DNA of 17,740 bases from Alphaproteobacteria bacterium (GTDB taxonomy: Bacteria; Pseudomonadota; Alphaproteobacteria; Paracaedibacterales; CAITNM01), in the NCBI GenBank assembly GCA_947499175.1, contig CANMNU010000012.1, positions 1 to 17,740 of the forward strand, given 5' to 3'. Below the pieces are notes generated by a model. That model was not told the origin of the DNA, ran no database searches, and was given only the letters and a program-made list of their open reading frames with translations. Below are positions 1-6,668 of this stretch, one piece after another. The position numbers and the translations under genes are program-made. How positions within the stretch are numbered: the first letter of the stretch is position 1; each line of letters opens with the position of its first letter.

Positions 1-150
1 TTCATCTGTAAGCTCGAGCGGCCATTCAATTTTATAGTCAATACCTGATTGTGATAACTCATGAATTGACACAGAAGAACCACCAGGTAACTCTGCTTTT
101 AAGCTACACAGCCCTAAAATTAAAATAATATAGGTTAAAAAAATCTGCAC
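1..150 (-). CDS. Partial secreted protein of unknown family, runs off left edge
   Basis: The minus strand is open from an in-frame TAG (172-174) to the window edge. The only start candidate is GTG at 148-150, giving about 50 residues. The N-terminus reads M-Q-I-F-L-T-Y-I-I-L-I-L-G-L-C-S-L-K-A-E, a short hydrophobic core with a plausible Sec cleavage after K-A. The rest (ELPGGSSVSIHELSQSG...) is not recognised. The start lies 5 nt after the stop of another open stretch (156-314) and has no well-spaced Shine-Dalgarno: AAGAAG ends almost at the GTG. If real it may be translationally coupled to that upstream frame. A lipoprotein reading (Cys in LGLC) is possible but the lipobox is poor. The frame and signal-peptide shape are visible; function is unknown. 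Confidence 0.45.
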   Translation of the reverse strand, partial: MQIFLTYIILILGLCSLKAELPGGSSVSIHELSQSGIDYKIEWPLELTDE

Positions 151-155
151 ACTTC

Positions 156-314
156 TTAAGAAAAACGGCTGCTAACAGACTTTAGCAAATATGCGTAGTT
201 AGGGCTACTTAAAGAAAGTAATCTAAACTCGGACATTTTATCTATCAAAGAGTTAGGTTTGTCGAATCCTTTTGGTGAAAATACACACTTTCTTAGCGTA
301 TCAAGAAAGGTAAA
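156..314 (-). pseudogene. Possible gene tail (53-codon open stretch)
   Basis: On the minus strand a frame stays open from just after an in-frame TAG (315-317) to a TAA at 156-158. It encodes a protein-like stretch containing LDTLRKCVFSPKGF and, near its end, SSPNYAYLLKSVSSRFS. It has no convincing start and lies directly downstream of the intron remnant at 326-399, so it could be the 3' exon or tail of a gene cut by rearrangement. Its stop sits 5 nt before the GTG of the left-edge secreted ORF, an operon-like spacing. I do not recognise the family. A chance open frame of this length in AT-rich DNA is possible, hence the low confidence. Confidence 0.25.
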
Positions 315-325
315 CTATAGATACT

Positions 326-399
326 GAATCGAATATGGGAGGAAGCCTCACAACTCCCCCCTCTCACACAGCCGTGCATACATTGTCGCATACGGCTGT
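326..399 (-). mobile_element. Group II intron 3' end remnant (domains V and VI)
   Basis: Read on the minus strand, 399-368 folds like domain V. A lower stem ACAGCCGT/ACGGCTGT (8 of 8 pairs) carries the AGC triad, a 2-nt GC bulge follows on the 3' side, and a 5-pair upper stem closes a 4-nt loop (ACAA). Next comes a domain VI-like hairpin (about 362-336): GGGGGGAG pairs with CTTCCTCC, and an A-containing bulge region (CATATTCGAT) resembles the usual CCTACTCGAY intron terminus. No reverse transcriptase or domains I-IV are present, because the stop codon of the broken CFA synthase gene lies only about 10 nt upstream. Domain V appears about four nt shorter than the typical 34. The fold is seen; the family assignment rests on recognising the motif. 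Confidence 0.55.
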
Positions 400-409
400 T
401 TTAGATTTA

Positions 410-1791
410 TTAAACTGAAGGTTTTTGCAGGGTAAATTGATATAAACCCAAACCTCCTGATTCAAAAACACCCGCTACTCCGTTTAAGTAATAACTCCAA
501 CGTCTAAAGAATTTTTCATTAAAAATTTTGGGGTTAATAAGTTGAATTTCAGGCCAATTACTTTGAAATTTAAAGAACCAATGATCTAGAGTAAGTGCAT
601 AATCTTTGCCAAAACTGAAGGATTCATGCACTATTAGTCCATTTTTTTTGCCTTTTTTTGAACTACTTCAACAGTTGGTAGCAGTGCCCCTGGAAAAATG
701 TAAAGATACATCCATCCACCACTTTTTAATACTTGTTCAAAATTTTTCTGGCTATTATCAACAATTGTGTGAAGCATTGATTTTCCAACAGGCTTTAAGC
801 AATCATAAGTTTTTTTTAAAAAAATGTCCCAGTACTCTGCGCCAACATGCTAAAATATACCTATAGAAACCACAGCATCGTACTGTTCAGTTACATCTCG
901 GTAATCCTGCAAACGGAAAGTAACTCTATCAGCGAACCCATTTACTTTAGCGCGTTGTTTTGCATATTCTAATTGTTCTTTCGAAAGGGTAATACCAGTT
1001 ACAAAGTAGCCCTTAGCAGCTGCTGCTTCGGCAAAACCTCCCCAACCACATCCTATTTCTAAAATTTTATCACCTGGTTTTATATCTAGCTTACCTAAAA
1101 CTCGATTGTATTTATTTTGTTGGGCCTGAGCTAGGGTTAGATCTTGACCATTAAACCATGCGCAACTATAGGTCATAGATTCGTCAAGCCATAGTTTATA
1201 AAACGCATTACCTAAATCATAATGGAACTGTATATTTTTTAGAGCATTGCTTTCTGAAGATTTGTTTACCCACCTATAAAATGAAAATAATAGGCTGTTG
1301 AAATATGAAGGTTTAGTTTTCTCTTCTATTTTAGCTTGATTTAGCTTTAAAATTTCCATAGCTTTACGAAGGTTTGGAGAGTCCCACATTCCATACTCAT
1401 AAGATTCCCCAAGGCCAATCTCACCTCTTGAAGCTACACGATCTGAAAAGCCAGCCAAGTCATTAATTCTTATGACAGCATATTTTTCTGGTTCCTGAGA
1501 TCCTGTAAATTTTAAGAAAAATCCTTTTTCTGGCACCTCAATCCTTAGCGTTCCAACTTCGATTACCGAAATAGCGCTGAAAACTTGTTTAGATACATAT
1601 CCAAGATCTGAAAGAGCACCTTTTTGTAGTTTTGCATCTTCCTGCGGTGTTTGTGAACTAACTAATTTTTTTTCTTCTAATGTGCTAAAAAAGAGGTCAT
1701 CCTTACCTACAGCACTTGCGTTAGGTATTACTAAAAATGAAAGTAAAACCATTGCCATTATATAAACTAGATTTCTTTTTGATTGAATCAT
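410..1791 (-). pseudogene. cfa: Cyclopropane-fatty-acyl-phospholipid synthase, broken by stop and frameshift
   Basis: CFA synthases transfer a methylene group from S-adenosylmethionine to unsaturated acyl chains of membrane phospholipids. The start ATG at 1789-1791 follows AAGGGG at good spacing. Residues 1-27 form a clear Sec signal peptide (K-R, hydrophobic core, ASA). About 74-150 is an SCP2-like N-terminal domain (GEIGLGESYEYGMWDSP). From about 187 comes the methyltransferase core: FHYDLGNAFYKLWLDESMTYS and the SAM-binding loop LEIGCGWGGF (244-253). The frame stops at TAG (850-852) exactly where the family has Glu (GIF-E-HVG). Reading through gives HVGAEYWDIFLKKTYDCLKPVGK. A second lesion is a -1 shift in an 8-A run (642-649), after which NGLIVHESFSFGKDY and the family-like C-terminus (RRWSYYLNG...FTLQKPSV) resume to TAA at 410. 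An intact form would be about 460 residues. Two lesions argue for a true pseudogene; the homopolymer one alone could be a sequencing error. Confidence 0.85.
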
Positions 1792-1980
1792 TATATCCCC
1801 TTAAAATTGTTGAAATTAATAGTCATAAGTGACTGCTAACCCTAGCAGAGAAAAAGAAAGACTGTCTATTAGTGTACGAGTTCATACAGGGCCAACACAT
1901 GAAAAAAGTGTTTACAATTTTTATTGTGTTAAATACATGTTTATTAAACTTTTGTTAACTTTTTTATTCCACAATCCCAC

Positions 1981-1999
1981 CCCCGCCCTTTTGGTGGGG
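1981..1999 (+). other. GC-rich stem-loop
   Basis: CCCCGCC and GGTGGGG form a 7-pair stem (one G-T wobble) around the 5-nt loop CTTTT, standing out in very AT-rich sequence. Neither strand shows a following T-run, so it is not a standard intrinsic terminator. It resembles the terminator stem at 14571-14594 (CCCGCC...GGTGGG). Its role is unknown. Confidence 0.35.
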
Positions 2000-2120
2000 A
2001 CAGTATACTGCTAAATTTCTTAAAAAAGTATTAAAAATTTTTATATTTTAAAAATATTCTTTCTTTTTTGGTTTTCATGCGTAGACCCTGCAAGTTCATA
2101 TTGAATGAGACAACTAATTA

Positions 2121-2265
2121 GCCTTCGATAATGTAAAAAGTTAAACCTTTCAAACCTCGATGTGGTCTACAGATGTTATATTTCAATAGCACATCTATCT
2201 TCAAATTCAGCCATGAATTCTGATCCTTCATCAACCTGAATCGATTCAATTAGCTTTTGCATTTG
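2121..2265 (-). mobile_element. Fossil of an IS481-type DDE transposase
   Basis: On the minus strand one frame reads ...KLIESIQVDEGSEFMAEFEDRC (about 2251-2191), matching the conserved second-Asp region of IS481-family integrase cores, normally SIQVDGGSEFMAEFE. Shortly after, in another frame (2180-2136), it reads YNICRPHRGLKGLTF, matching the C-terminal YNxxRPHxxLxxLTP signature. In intact enzymes these blocks lie roughly 60-70 residues apart, so most of the segment between them has been deleted, with a frameshift. No start, terminal repeats or target duplication could be recognised. It is certainly inactive. The motif matches are direct; the family name comes from knowledge of these motifs. 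Confidence 0.7.
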
Positions 2266-2385
2266 AGTACACCTATGTACCAATGTATTTTGATTTTCTC
2301 TAATAAAGTAAAAAACAAATTTTATTTGAAATAATATTTAATTTTTGACAAAATCCGAATGTAGCCGCAAATTTTTGAAAGAACT

Positions 2386-2820
2386 ATGAAACGTATTGCT
2401 ATAGGCGCTGATCACGGCGGATATAATCTTAAACAACAAATCATGGCTGAAATTAATGCCAATTGGACTGATGTAGGGGCGTTCAATCAAGAAAGTTCTA
2501 GCTATGTTGATTTTGCTAAAGCAGTTTGCGAAAAAATACAAAATCATGAAGTCGATTTTGGTATAATTATTTGTCGAAGTGGTATTGGAGTTTCAATAAC
2601 CGCAAACCGTTATAAACACATATATGCGGCACTTTGTTTAAATAACGCCATGGCTAAAAGTGCGCGTATTCACAATAATGCTAATGTCTTATGCATAGCT
2701 GCTGATTACATAAGTATTGATCAAGCAGTGGAAATAATTAATACATTTTCATCCACCAATTTTGAATCAGGCGGACGCCATGAGCAGCGTGTTAATAGTA
2801 TTAATGCAAAGCAAAATTAG
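2386..2820 (+). CDS. rpiB: Ribose-5-phosphate isomerase B
   Basis: This enzyme interconverts ribose 5-phosphate and ribulose 5-phosphate in the cytoplasmic pentose phosphate pathway. At 144 residues it has the normal RpiB length. It opens with the signature IAIGADHGG (Asp9, His10) and has the catalytic-cysteine segment IICRSGIGVSITANRYK (Cys63), the HNNANVL block at 96-102, and the phosphate-binding tail GGRHEQRV (129-136). Two oddities: the residue after the catalytic Cys is Arg64 where the family normally has Gly (CGSGIG/CGTGIG), and the usual LGAR after HNxANVLC is IAADY, losing an Arg. The enzyme may be altered in activity or specificity; LacA/LacB-type sugar-phosphate isomerases share the fold. 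The start follows a weak GAAAG. The gene stands alone, with a transposase fossil upstream and a convergent thiolase downstream. Confidence 0.88.
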   Translation: MKRIAIGADHGGYNLKQQIMAEINANWTDVGAFNQESSSYVDFAKAVCEKIQNHEVDFGIIICRSGIGVSITANRYKHIYAALCLNNAMAKSARIHNNANVLCIAADYISIDQAVEIINTFSSTNFESGGRHEQRVNSINAKQN

Positions 2821-2924
2821 TAAAAACGCGACATAGTTATTGATAAAAACGCGGCACATAACATGACACAGCAAAACTCACTTTATAAACGCCTAATCTA
2901 ATAAACTTAAATAGGCACCCCCAC

Positions 2925-4085
2925 TTATATTTCTATCGCAATTGCCGTTGCTTCTCCGCCACCAATACATGCAGCAGCAATACCACGCTTAAAGTTATTT
3001 TTTAGCATTATATTTAATAAAGTAACAACAATACGGGCACCGCTAGCACCAATTGGATGACCCAAAGCGCAAGCCCCACCCCACATGTTGACTTTTTCTT
3101 TAGAAATTTCAAGGGTACTAATTGCAGCCATAGGAACTACCGCAAAAGCTTCGTTAATTTCAAAGGCATCAACTGTAGTAATTGGCCACTTTAATTGCTT
3201 ACATAACTTTTCAATAGCACCAATGGGGGCTGTAGTAAAAATTTCTGCACCTTGCGCAAACGATGTATAACCAGCAATTCTAGCCATGGCACCAGCTTTG
3301 TTTGGCGATAACACTAAAGCCGCCGCTCCATCAGCCAAAGGTGAGCTGGTAGCCGCGGTTACTGTACCATCGGCCCTAAAAGCTGACTTTAGGATAGAGA
3401 ATTTTCCAGGTTTAACCCTATTAATTTGCTCATCTTGGTCAATAATCGACTCACCTTTTTTATCCTTGTAAACTATTTGCACCATTTCATTATTAAAAAA
3501 ACCGGAATTTTGGGCAAACAATGCTTTTTCATAAGTTTTTTTAGCAAAATCTTCTTGTTGTTCGCGAGAGAATGAATAAGTTAATGCGGTATCATCTGCA
3601 AATAAACCCATTGAACAGCGTCCACCTGTAGAATTGCGAGCGAATGCATCTTCCAGCCCATCATGCAACATTAAATCAATTATGATGCCATGGCCAAAAC
3701 GATACCCCGACCTAGCCTTTTCCAAACCATAAAGTGAATTAGTCATGCTTTCCATGCCACCAGCAATAGCACTTTTAATATTGCCTAAACGCAAGCTATT
3801 GCAGGCAAATATAATTGCTTGCATACCAGAGCCGCAAACCTTATTAATGGTACTTGCTGGTACACTTTCTTTAAGCCCAGCCTTAATAACAGCTTGCCTT
3901 GCCGGAGCCTGCCCTAAACCACTTTGTAAAACACACCCCATGAATACTTCGTCAATTTCTTGAGTACCTGACGCTTCATGCGCTGCCTTAATGGCAAATC
4001 CACCTAAATCAGTTGCTGAATAGGAACTAAATTGCCCTTGAAATGAACCTATTGCTGTACGCTTTGCTGCAAATATACCAATCAT
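2925..4085 (-). CDS. Acetyl-CoA C-acetyltransferase (thiolase)
   Basis: This thiolase condenses two acetyl-CoA to acetoacetyl-CoA or catalyses the reverse. From the chosen ATG (4083-4085) it has 386 residues, a normal length. That start follows AAAAAAGGAG at ideal spacing and begins MIGIFAAKRTAIGSF; an in-frame ATG 11 codons upstream lacks these features. Visible motifs are the nucleophile Cys84 in INKVCGSGMQA, the NEAFAVVPMA motif (311-320), the GGACALGHPIGASGAR block with His343 (336-351), and the second catalytic Cys373 in ACIGGGEATA. The FRADGTVTAATSSPLADGAAA segment (236-256) is family-like. No phaB, phaC, atoDA or other pathway partner is nearby, so its use (polyhydroxybutyrate, ketone bodies, isoprenoid or fatty-acid breakdown) cannot be decided. 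It is divergent from gltA and convergent with rpiB. Confidence 0.9.
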   Translation of the reverse strand: MIGIFAAKRTAIGSFQGQFSSYSATDLGGFAIKAAHEASGTQEIDEVFMGCVLQSGLGQAPARQAVIKAGLKESVPASTINKVCGSGMQAIIFACNSLRLGNIKSAIAGGMESMTNSLYGLEKARSGYRFGHGIIIDLMLHDGLEDAFARNSTGGRCSMGLFADDTALTYSFSREQQEDFAKKTYEKALFAQNSGFFNNEMVQIVYKDKKGESIIDQDEQINRVKPGKFSILKSAFRADGTVTAATSSPLADGAAALVLSPNKAGAMARIAGYTSFAQGAEIFTTAPIGAIEKLCKQLKWPITTVDAFEINEAFAVVPMAAISTLEISKEKVNMWGGACALGHPIGASGARIVVTLLNIMLKNNFKRGIAAACIGGGEATAIAIEI

Positions 4086-4234
4086 AACAACTCCTTTTTT
4101 GGTTAAAGTATTTAGCAAAAGAGCGCCAAAAGCAATATCTACAAAGAATATTACATTTTTAAAATAGCGCTAATGAATTATTAAAATTTTTGCTTTACTA
4201 TGACCTCATCAACAGTAAATAGCTGTAATTACAA
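4086..4234. promoter_or_regulatory. Divergent intergenic region between thiolase and gltA
   Basis: This 149-bp AT-rich segment must carry the promoters of two divergent acetyl-CoA-using genes. An 8-nt palindrome TAGCGCTA lies at 4165-4172, roughly in the middle, and could bind a shared regulator. The thiolase side has a strong GGAG ribosome-binding site, while the gltA start at 4235 has none. No specific promoter hexamers are claimed. Confidence 0.3.
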
Positions 4235-5512
4235 ATGACACGTAAAGCCATATTAACTATTGATGGAAAATCCATAGAGTTACCCATATTACAAGGAAGT
4301 TGTGGACCTGAAGTAATTGATATTAGAAATCTTCACCAGGAAACAGGACTTTTTAGTTATGATCCTGGTTTTACCTCTACAGCCAGTTGTGCCTCAGCAA
4401 TTACTTATATTGATGGTGACAAAGGTATACTTTTGTACAGGGGCTACCCCGTACAACAATTGGTTGATAATTGTGACTTTTTAGATACCGCCTATTTACT
4501 AATTCACGGTGAAATACCAGGTGTTAGCGAAAAAGAAAAATTTGAACGGTCAATAAGTAGTCACACCATGGTACATGAACAATTACGATCATTCTTCCAA
4601 GGTTTCAGGCGTGACGCTCACCCAATGGCAATTATGGTGGGTATTGTTGGGGCGTTATCAGCTTTTTATCATGATAGCCTAGATATAGACGACGTAGAAC
4701 AACGCGAAATAGCCACACACCGCCTAATTGCTAAAATGCCAACTATTGCTGCCATGGCTTTTAATTATTGCAGAGGGCGACCGTTACCATACCCACAAAA
4801 CGGATTAAGCTACGCACAAAATTTTTTAAAAATGATGTTTTCTTTACCATCTGAATCGTACCAAGTTAATCCAATTGTGGCACGGGCAATTGATCGTATA
4901 TTTATATTGCATGCCGACCATGAGCAAAATGCATCTACGTCAACCGTACGACTAGCTGGATCGAGCCGAGCAAACCCATTTGCCTGCATAGCTTCAGGTA
5001 TTGCTGCATTGTGGGGGCCAGCTCATGGTGGGGCAAATGAAGCAGTTCTTGCTATGTTACGGCAAATAGGCACAAAAGATAAAATTCCTGAATTTATTGA
5101 AAAAGCTAAAAATAAAAACGACCCATTTCGTCTAATGGGATTTGGCCATAGGGTATACAAAAATTACGACCCCAGGGCAAGAATCATGAGAAAAAGTTGC
5201 CATGAAGTACTAGAACAACTAGGAATCCATGATCCCCTTTTAGAAATTGCTATAGAACTTGAAAAAATAGCTCTAGAAGACCCTTACTTTATTGAAAAAA
5301 AACTCTACCCTAATGTAGATTTTTATTCTGGTATTATTTTTTCTGCACTAGAAATACCACCATCAATGTTTACCGTAATTTTTTCTGTAGCCAGAACCGT
5401 AGGCTGGGTAGCGCAATGGAATGAAATGATGGCTGACCCAGCACAAAAAATTGGCAGACCTCGCCAGCTGTATTTGGGACACCCGGAACGAAAATTTATG
5501 CGGCCTTCTTAG
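4235..5512 (+). CDS. gltA: Citrate synthase (type II, hexameric class)
   Basis: Citrate synthase condenses oxaloacetate with acetyl-CoA to start the TCA cycle in the cytoplasm. The 425-residue protein has the type II length with the N-terminal beta domain (KAILTIDGKSIELPILQGS) and YIDGDKGILLYRGYP (58-72). The catalytic triad falls at family positions: His264 in WGPAHGGANEA, His305 in MGFGHRVYKNYDPRA, and Asp362 in PNVDFYSG. RPRQLYLGH near the C-terminus is also typical. The ATG at 4235 has no Shine-Dalgarno but is the only start that gives the full domain. The last 17 bp overlap the 3' end of the convergent cpoB-like gene, so the two transcripts may be antisense there. Together with icd at the right edge it indicates a functional oxidative TCA branch. 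Confidence 0.96.
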   Translation: MTRKAILTIDGKSIELPILQGSCGPEVIDIRNLHQETGLFSYDPGFTSTASCASAITYIDGDKGILLYRGYPVQQLVDNCDFLDTAYLLIHGEIPGVSEKEKFERSISSHTMVHEQLRSFFQGFRRDAHPMAIMVGIVGALSAFYHDSLDIDDVEQREIATHRLIAKMPTIAAMAFNYCRGRPLPYPQNGLSYAQNFLKMMFSLPSESYQVNPIVARAIDRIFILHADHEQNASTSTVRLAGSSRANPFACIASGIAALWGPAHGGANEAVLAMLRQIGTKDKIPEFIEKAKNKNDPFRLMGFGHRVYKNYDPRARIMRKSCHEVLEQLGIHDPLLEIAIELEKIALEDPYFIEKKLYPNVDFYSGIIFSALEIPPSMFTVIFSVARTVGWVAQWNEMMADPAQKIGRPRQLYLGHPERKFMRPS

Positions 5513-6338
5513 GGGCTGCTGCAGGTTTTTTAGCAAGCACATCATCAAAAGTTTTTTGTTGTTCCTCTGTTAATTTTAAAGCCTTTAAAGCTTTAGTAAT
5601 TTCTGCAATATCTGCCTCACTCCCCTTAGCTTTTGCTTGGCGTAAGCGTATTAGCTGGCAATTAACCTGATGAGTACCATCTAATTTTTTCTTTAATGCC
5701 TCCTCACACACTACAGCAGCGCTATCTAGGTCACCCTGCTTTTCAAGGCAAAAGGCCAAATGCACCAGCGCTTTAGCTGCAATAGGATCATTTCGGTAAG
5801 TCTTAATAATTCTACCAAAACCACCAGCGGCTTGTTTATAGGCAGCTTTATTGTATTGTTCTAGCGCCAATTCATACTGAGCCATAGCTTCTGAATTTTG
5901 CTCAGGTAATTGTGGTGCTTTAGCTTCAGCATCTTTTGTAGCTTTAAGTTCAGCATCTGTTGGTGAATGATTTGCGTTATTTGTAATAGGCTTATTTTTT
6001 TGTTGAGTAGCCAATTCTTCTTGTACAATTTTGCGAATTTTAGACTCTAGGTTATTATCAGGAGAAGCGGCTACAGCTGGTTTCTCTTCAACCATTTCAC
6101 CATCTTTACTAACTGCGACCGAAGCCTTTTTGGCTAAAAGTGCATTCTGCTTTTCAATCATTCCTGTCATGGCTTTTTGCAAACCATCCGCTGAATCACC
6201 TTTTGCTTGTAAAGAATCTATCTTTTCCTGCAATAAATTAATTACGACTTCATTGTCGTTTATATCACCATCCAAGTCTGCATAAATTAATGAAACACCT
6301 GTAAGTAGCACAAAACCTATTTTTTTTAAAATAGCCAT
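5496..6338 (-). CDS. cpoB: CpoB/YbgF-like periplasmic TPR protein
   Basis: The 280-residue protein (start ATG at 6336-6338, preceded by AAAGGAAA; an in-frame ATG 8 codons upstream is less likely) starts with a Sec signal peptide MAILKKIGFVLLTGVSLIYA, cleaved about residue 20. A short coiled-coil-like helix (about 28-72, LLQEKIDSLQAKG) follows, then a low-complexity charged linker (73-150). One or two TPR-type repeats come next (about 150-220: YELALEQYNKAAYKQAAGGF, then AKALVHLAFCLEKQGDLDSA). A helical tail ends in KKPAAAPKKAA. The order coiled coil, linker, TPR matches CpoB (YbgF), which in Gram-negatives coordinates Tol-Pal and peptidoglycan synthesis in the periplasm. Unlike the usual context there are no tol-pal genes in this window, so the symbol is tentative. 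The gene ends inside the last codons of gltA. Confidence 0.65.
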   Translation of the reverse strand: MAILKKIGFVLLTGVSLIYADLDGDINDNEVVINLLQEKIDSLQAKGDSADGLQKAMTGMIEKQNALLAKKASVAVSKDGEMVEEKPAVAASPDNNLESKIRKIVQEELATQQKNKPITNNANHSPTDAELKATKDAEAKAPQLPEQNSEAMAQYELALEQYNKAAYKQAAGGFGRIIKTYRNDPIAAKALVHLAFCLEKQGDLDSAAVVCEEALKKKLDGTHQVNCQLIRLRQAKAKGSEADIAEITKALKALKLTEEQQKTFDDVLAKKPAAAPKKAA

Positions 6339-6369
6339 ATTAATTTCCTTTGATTTTTGCAAAAAAACA

Positions 6370-6397
6370 TTGCATTATTTTACGTCTTGAGTATAGA
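6370..6397 (+). promoter_or_regulatory. Candidate sigma70-type promoter of the rpmE operon
   Basis: TTGCAT (6370-6375) and TATAGA (6392-6397) are separated by 16 nt, 38 nt upstream of the rpmE start and divergent from cpoB. It could drive the whole seven-gene run that follows. This is a prediction from hexamer similarity only, in AT-rich DNA where chance matches are common. Confidence 0.35.
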
Positions 6398-6435
6398 TAT
6401 ATATATTCTTTTTCGCGAAGGGAAGACATTTTATT

Positions 6436-6660
6436 ATGAAAAAAGATATACACCCAAATTACCATACCATCAAAGTCACTATGACTGATGGAACATCCTT
6501 TGAAACCCGTAGTACTTGGGGTAAAGAAGGTGACAACTTACAACTGGATATTGATCCTAAATCACATCCAGCATGGACCGGAGCTGGTCATCGCCTAATG
6601 GACACTGCTGGTCAATTAAGCAAATTCAGCAAACGTTTCCAAAATTTTGGATTGAATTGA
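6436..6660 (+). CDS. rpmE: Large ribosomal subunit protein bL31
   Basis: bL31 is a small protein bridging the ribosomal subunits. The 74 residues begin MKKDIHPNYHTIKVTMTDG and contain FETRSTWG, LDIDPKSHPAWTG and SKFSKRFQNFGL, all typical bL31 blocks. There is no cysteine, so this is the zinc-independent (C-) type common in Alphaproteobacteria. Its co-transcription with a znuCB-type zinc importer downstream is notable, because bL31 paralogues in other bacteria are linked to zinc economy; here that is only a coincidence of position. A purine-rich AAGGGAAG lies 7-14 nt further upstream than ideal. The TGA stop forms part of the ribosome-binding site (TGAGGG) of the helicase gene 8 nt downstream, suggesting coupled translation. 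Confidence 0.95.
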   Translation: MKKDIHPNYHTIKVTMTDGTSFETRSTWGKEGDNLQLDIDPKSHPAWTGAGHRLMDTAGQLSKFSKRFQNFGLN

Positions 6661-6668
6661 GGGTTTAA

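Larger units (their letters stand above)
1792..2385. other. 594-bp region without an intact gene
   Basis: This gap between the cfa pseudogene and rpiB, whose upstream regions face each other, holds a GC-rich stem-loop (1981-1999) followed by a 10-nt palindrome CAGTATACTG (2001-2010), and a transposase fossil on the minus strand (2121-2265). Between 1899 and 1958 a 19-codon frame starts like a signal peptide (MKKVFTIFIVLNTC...) behind an AGGG, but it stops at once and is not counted as a gene. The remainder is AT-rich. A promoter for rpiB is expected close to 2385, but I cannot point to a convincing -35/-10 pair. Confidence 0.6.

Noticed and set aside
256..269. GGTTTGTCGAATCC resembling a tRNA T-arm
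   Set aside because: Loop length and stems do not fit, and no anticodon or acceptor stem could be found around it.
606..866. 86-codon plus-strand frame inside the cfa pseudogene
   Set aside because: Antisense shadow; the opposite strand has clear CFA synthase homology through this region.
1899..1958. 19-codon frame starting MKKVFTIFIVLNTC like a signal peptide
   Set aside because: Stops immediately after the hydrophobic stretch; at best the relic of a secreted gene start, so not listed as a gene.
1829..2014. 61-codon plus-strand open frame in the gap before rpiB
   Set aside because: Starts at a non-ATG codon without a ribosome-binding site, and the composition is not protein-like; it runs across the GC-rich stem-loop.
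2821..2860. Imperfect direct repeat TAAAAACGCG(A/GC)ACATA, two copies 23 nt apart
   Set aside because: Only two short copies after rpiB; no array, terminator or mobile-element context.
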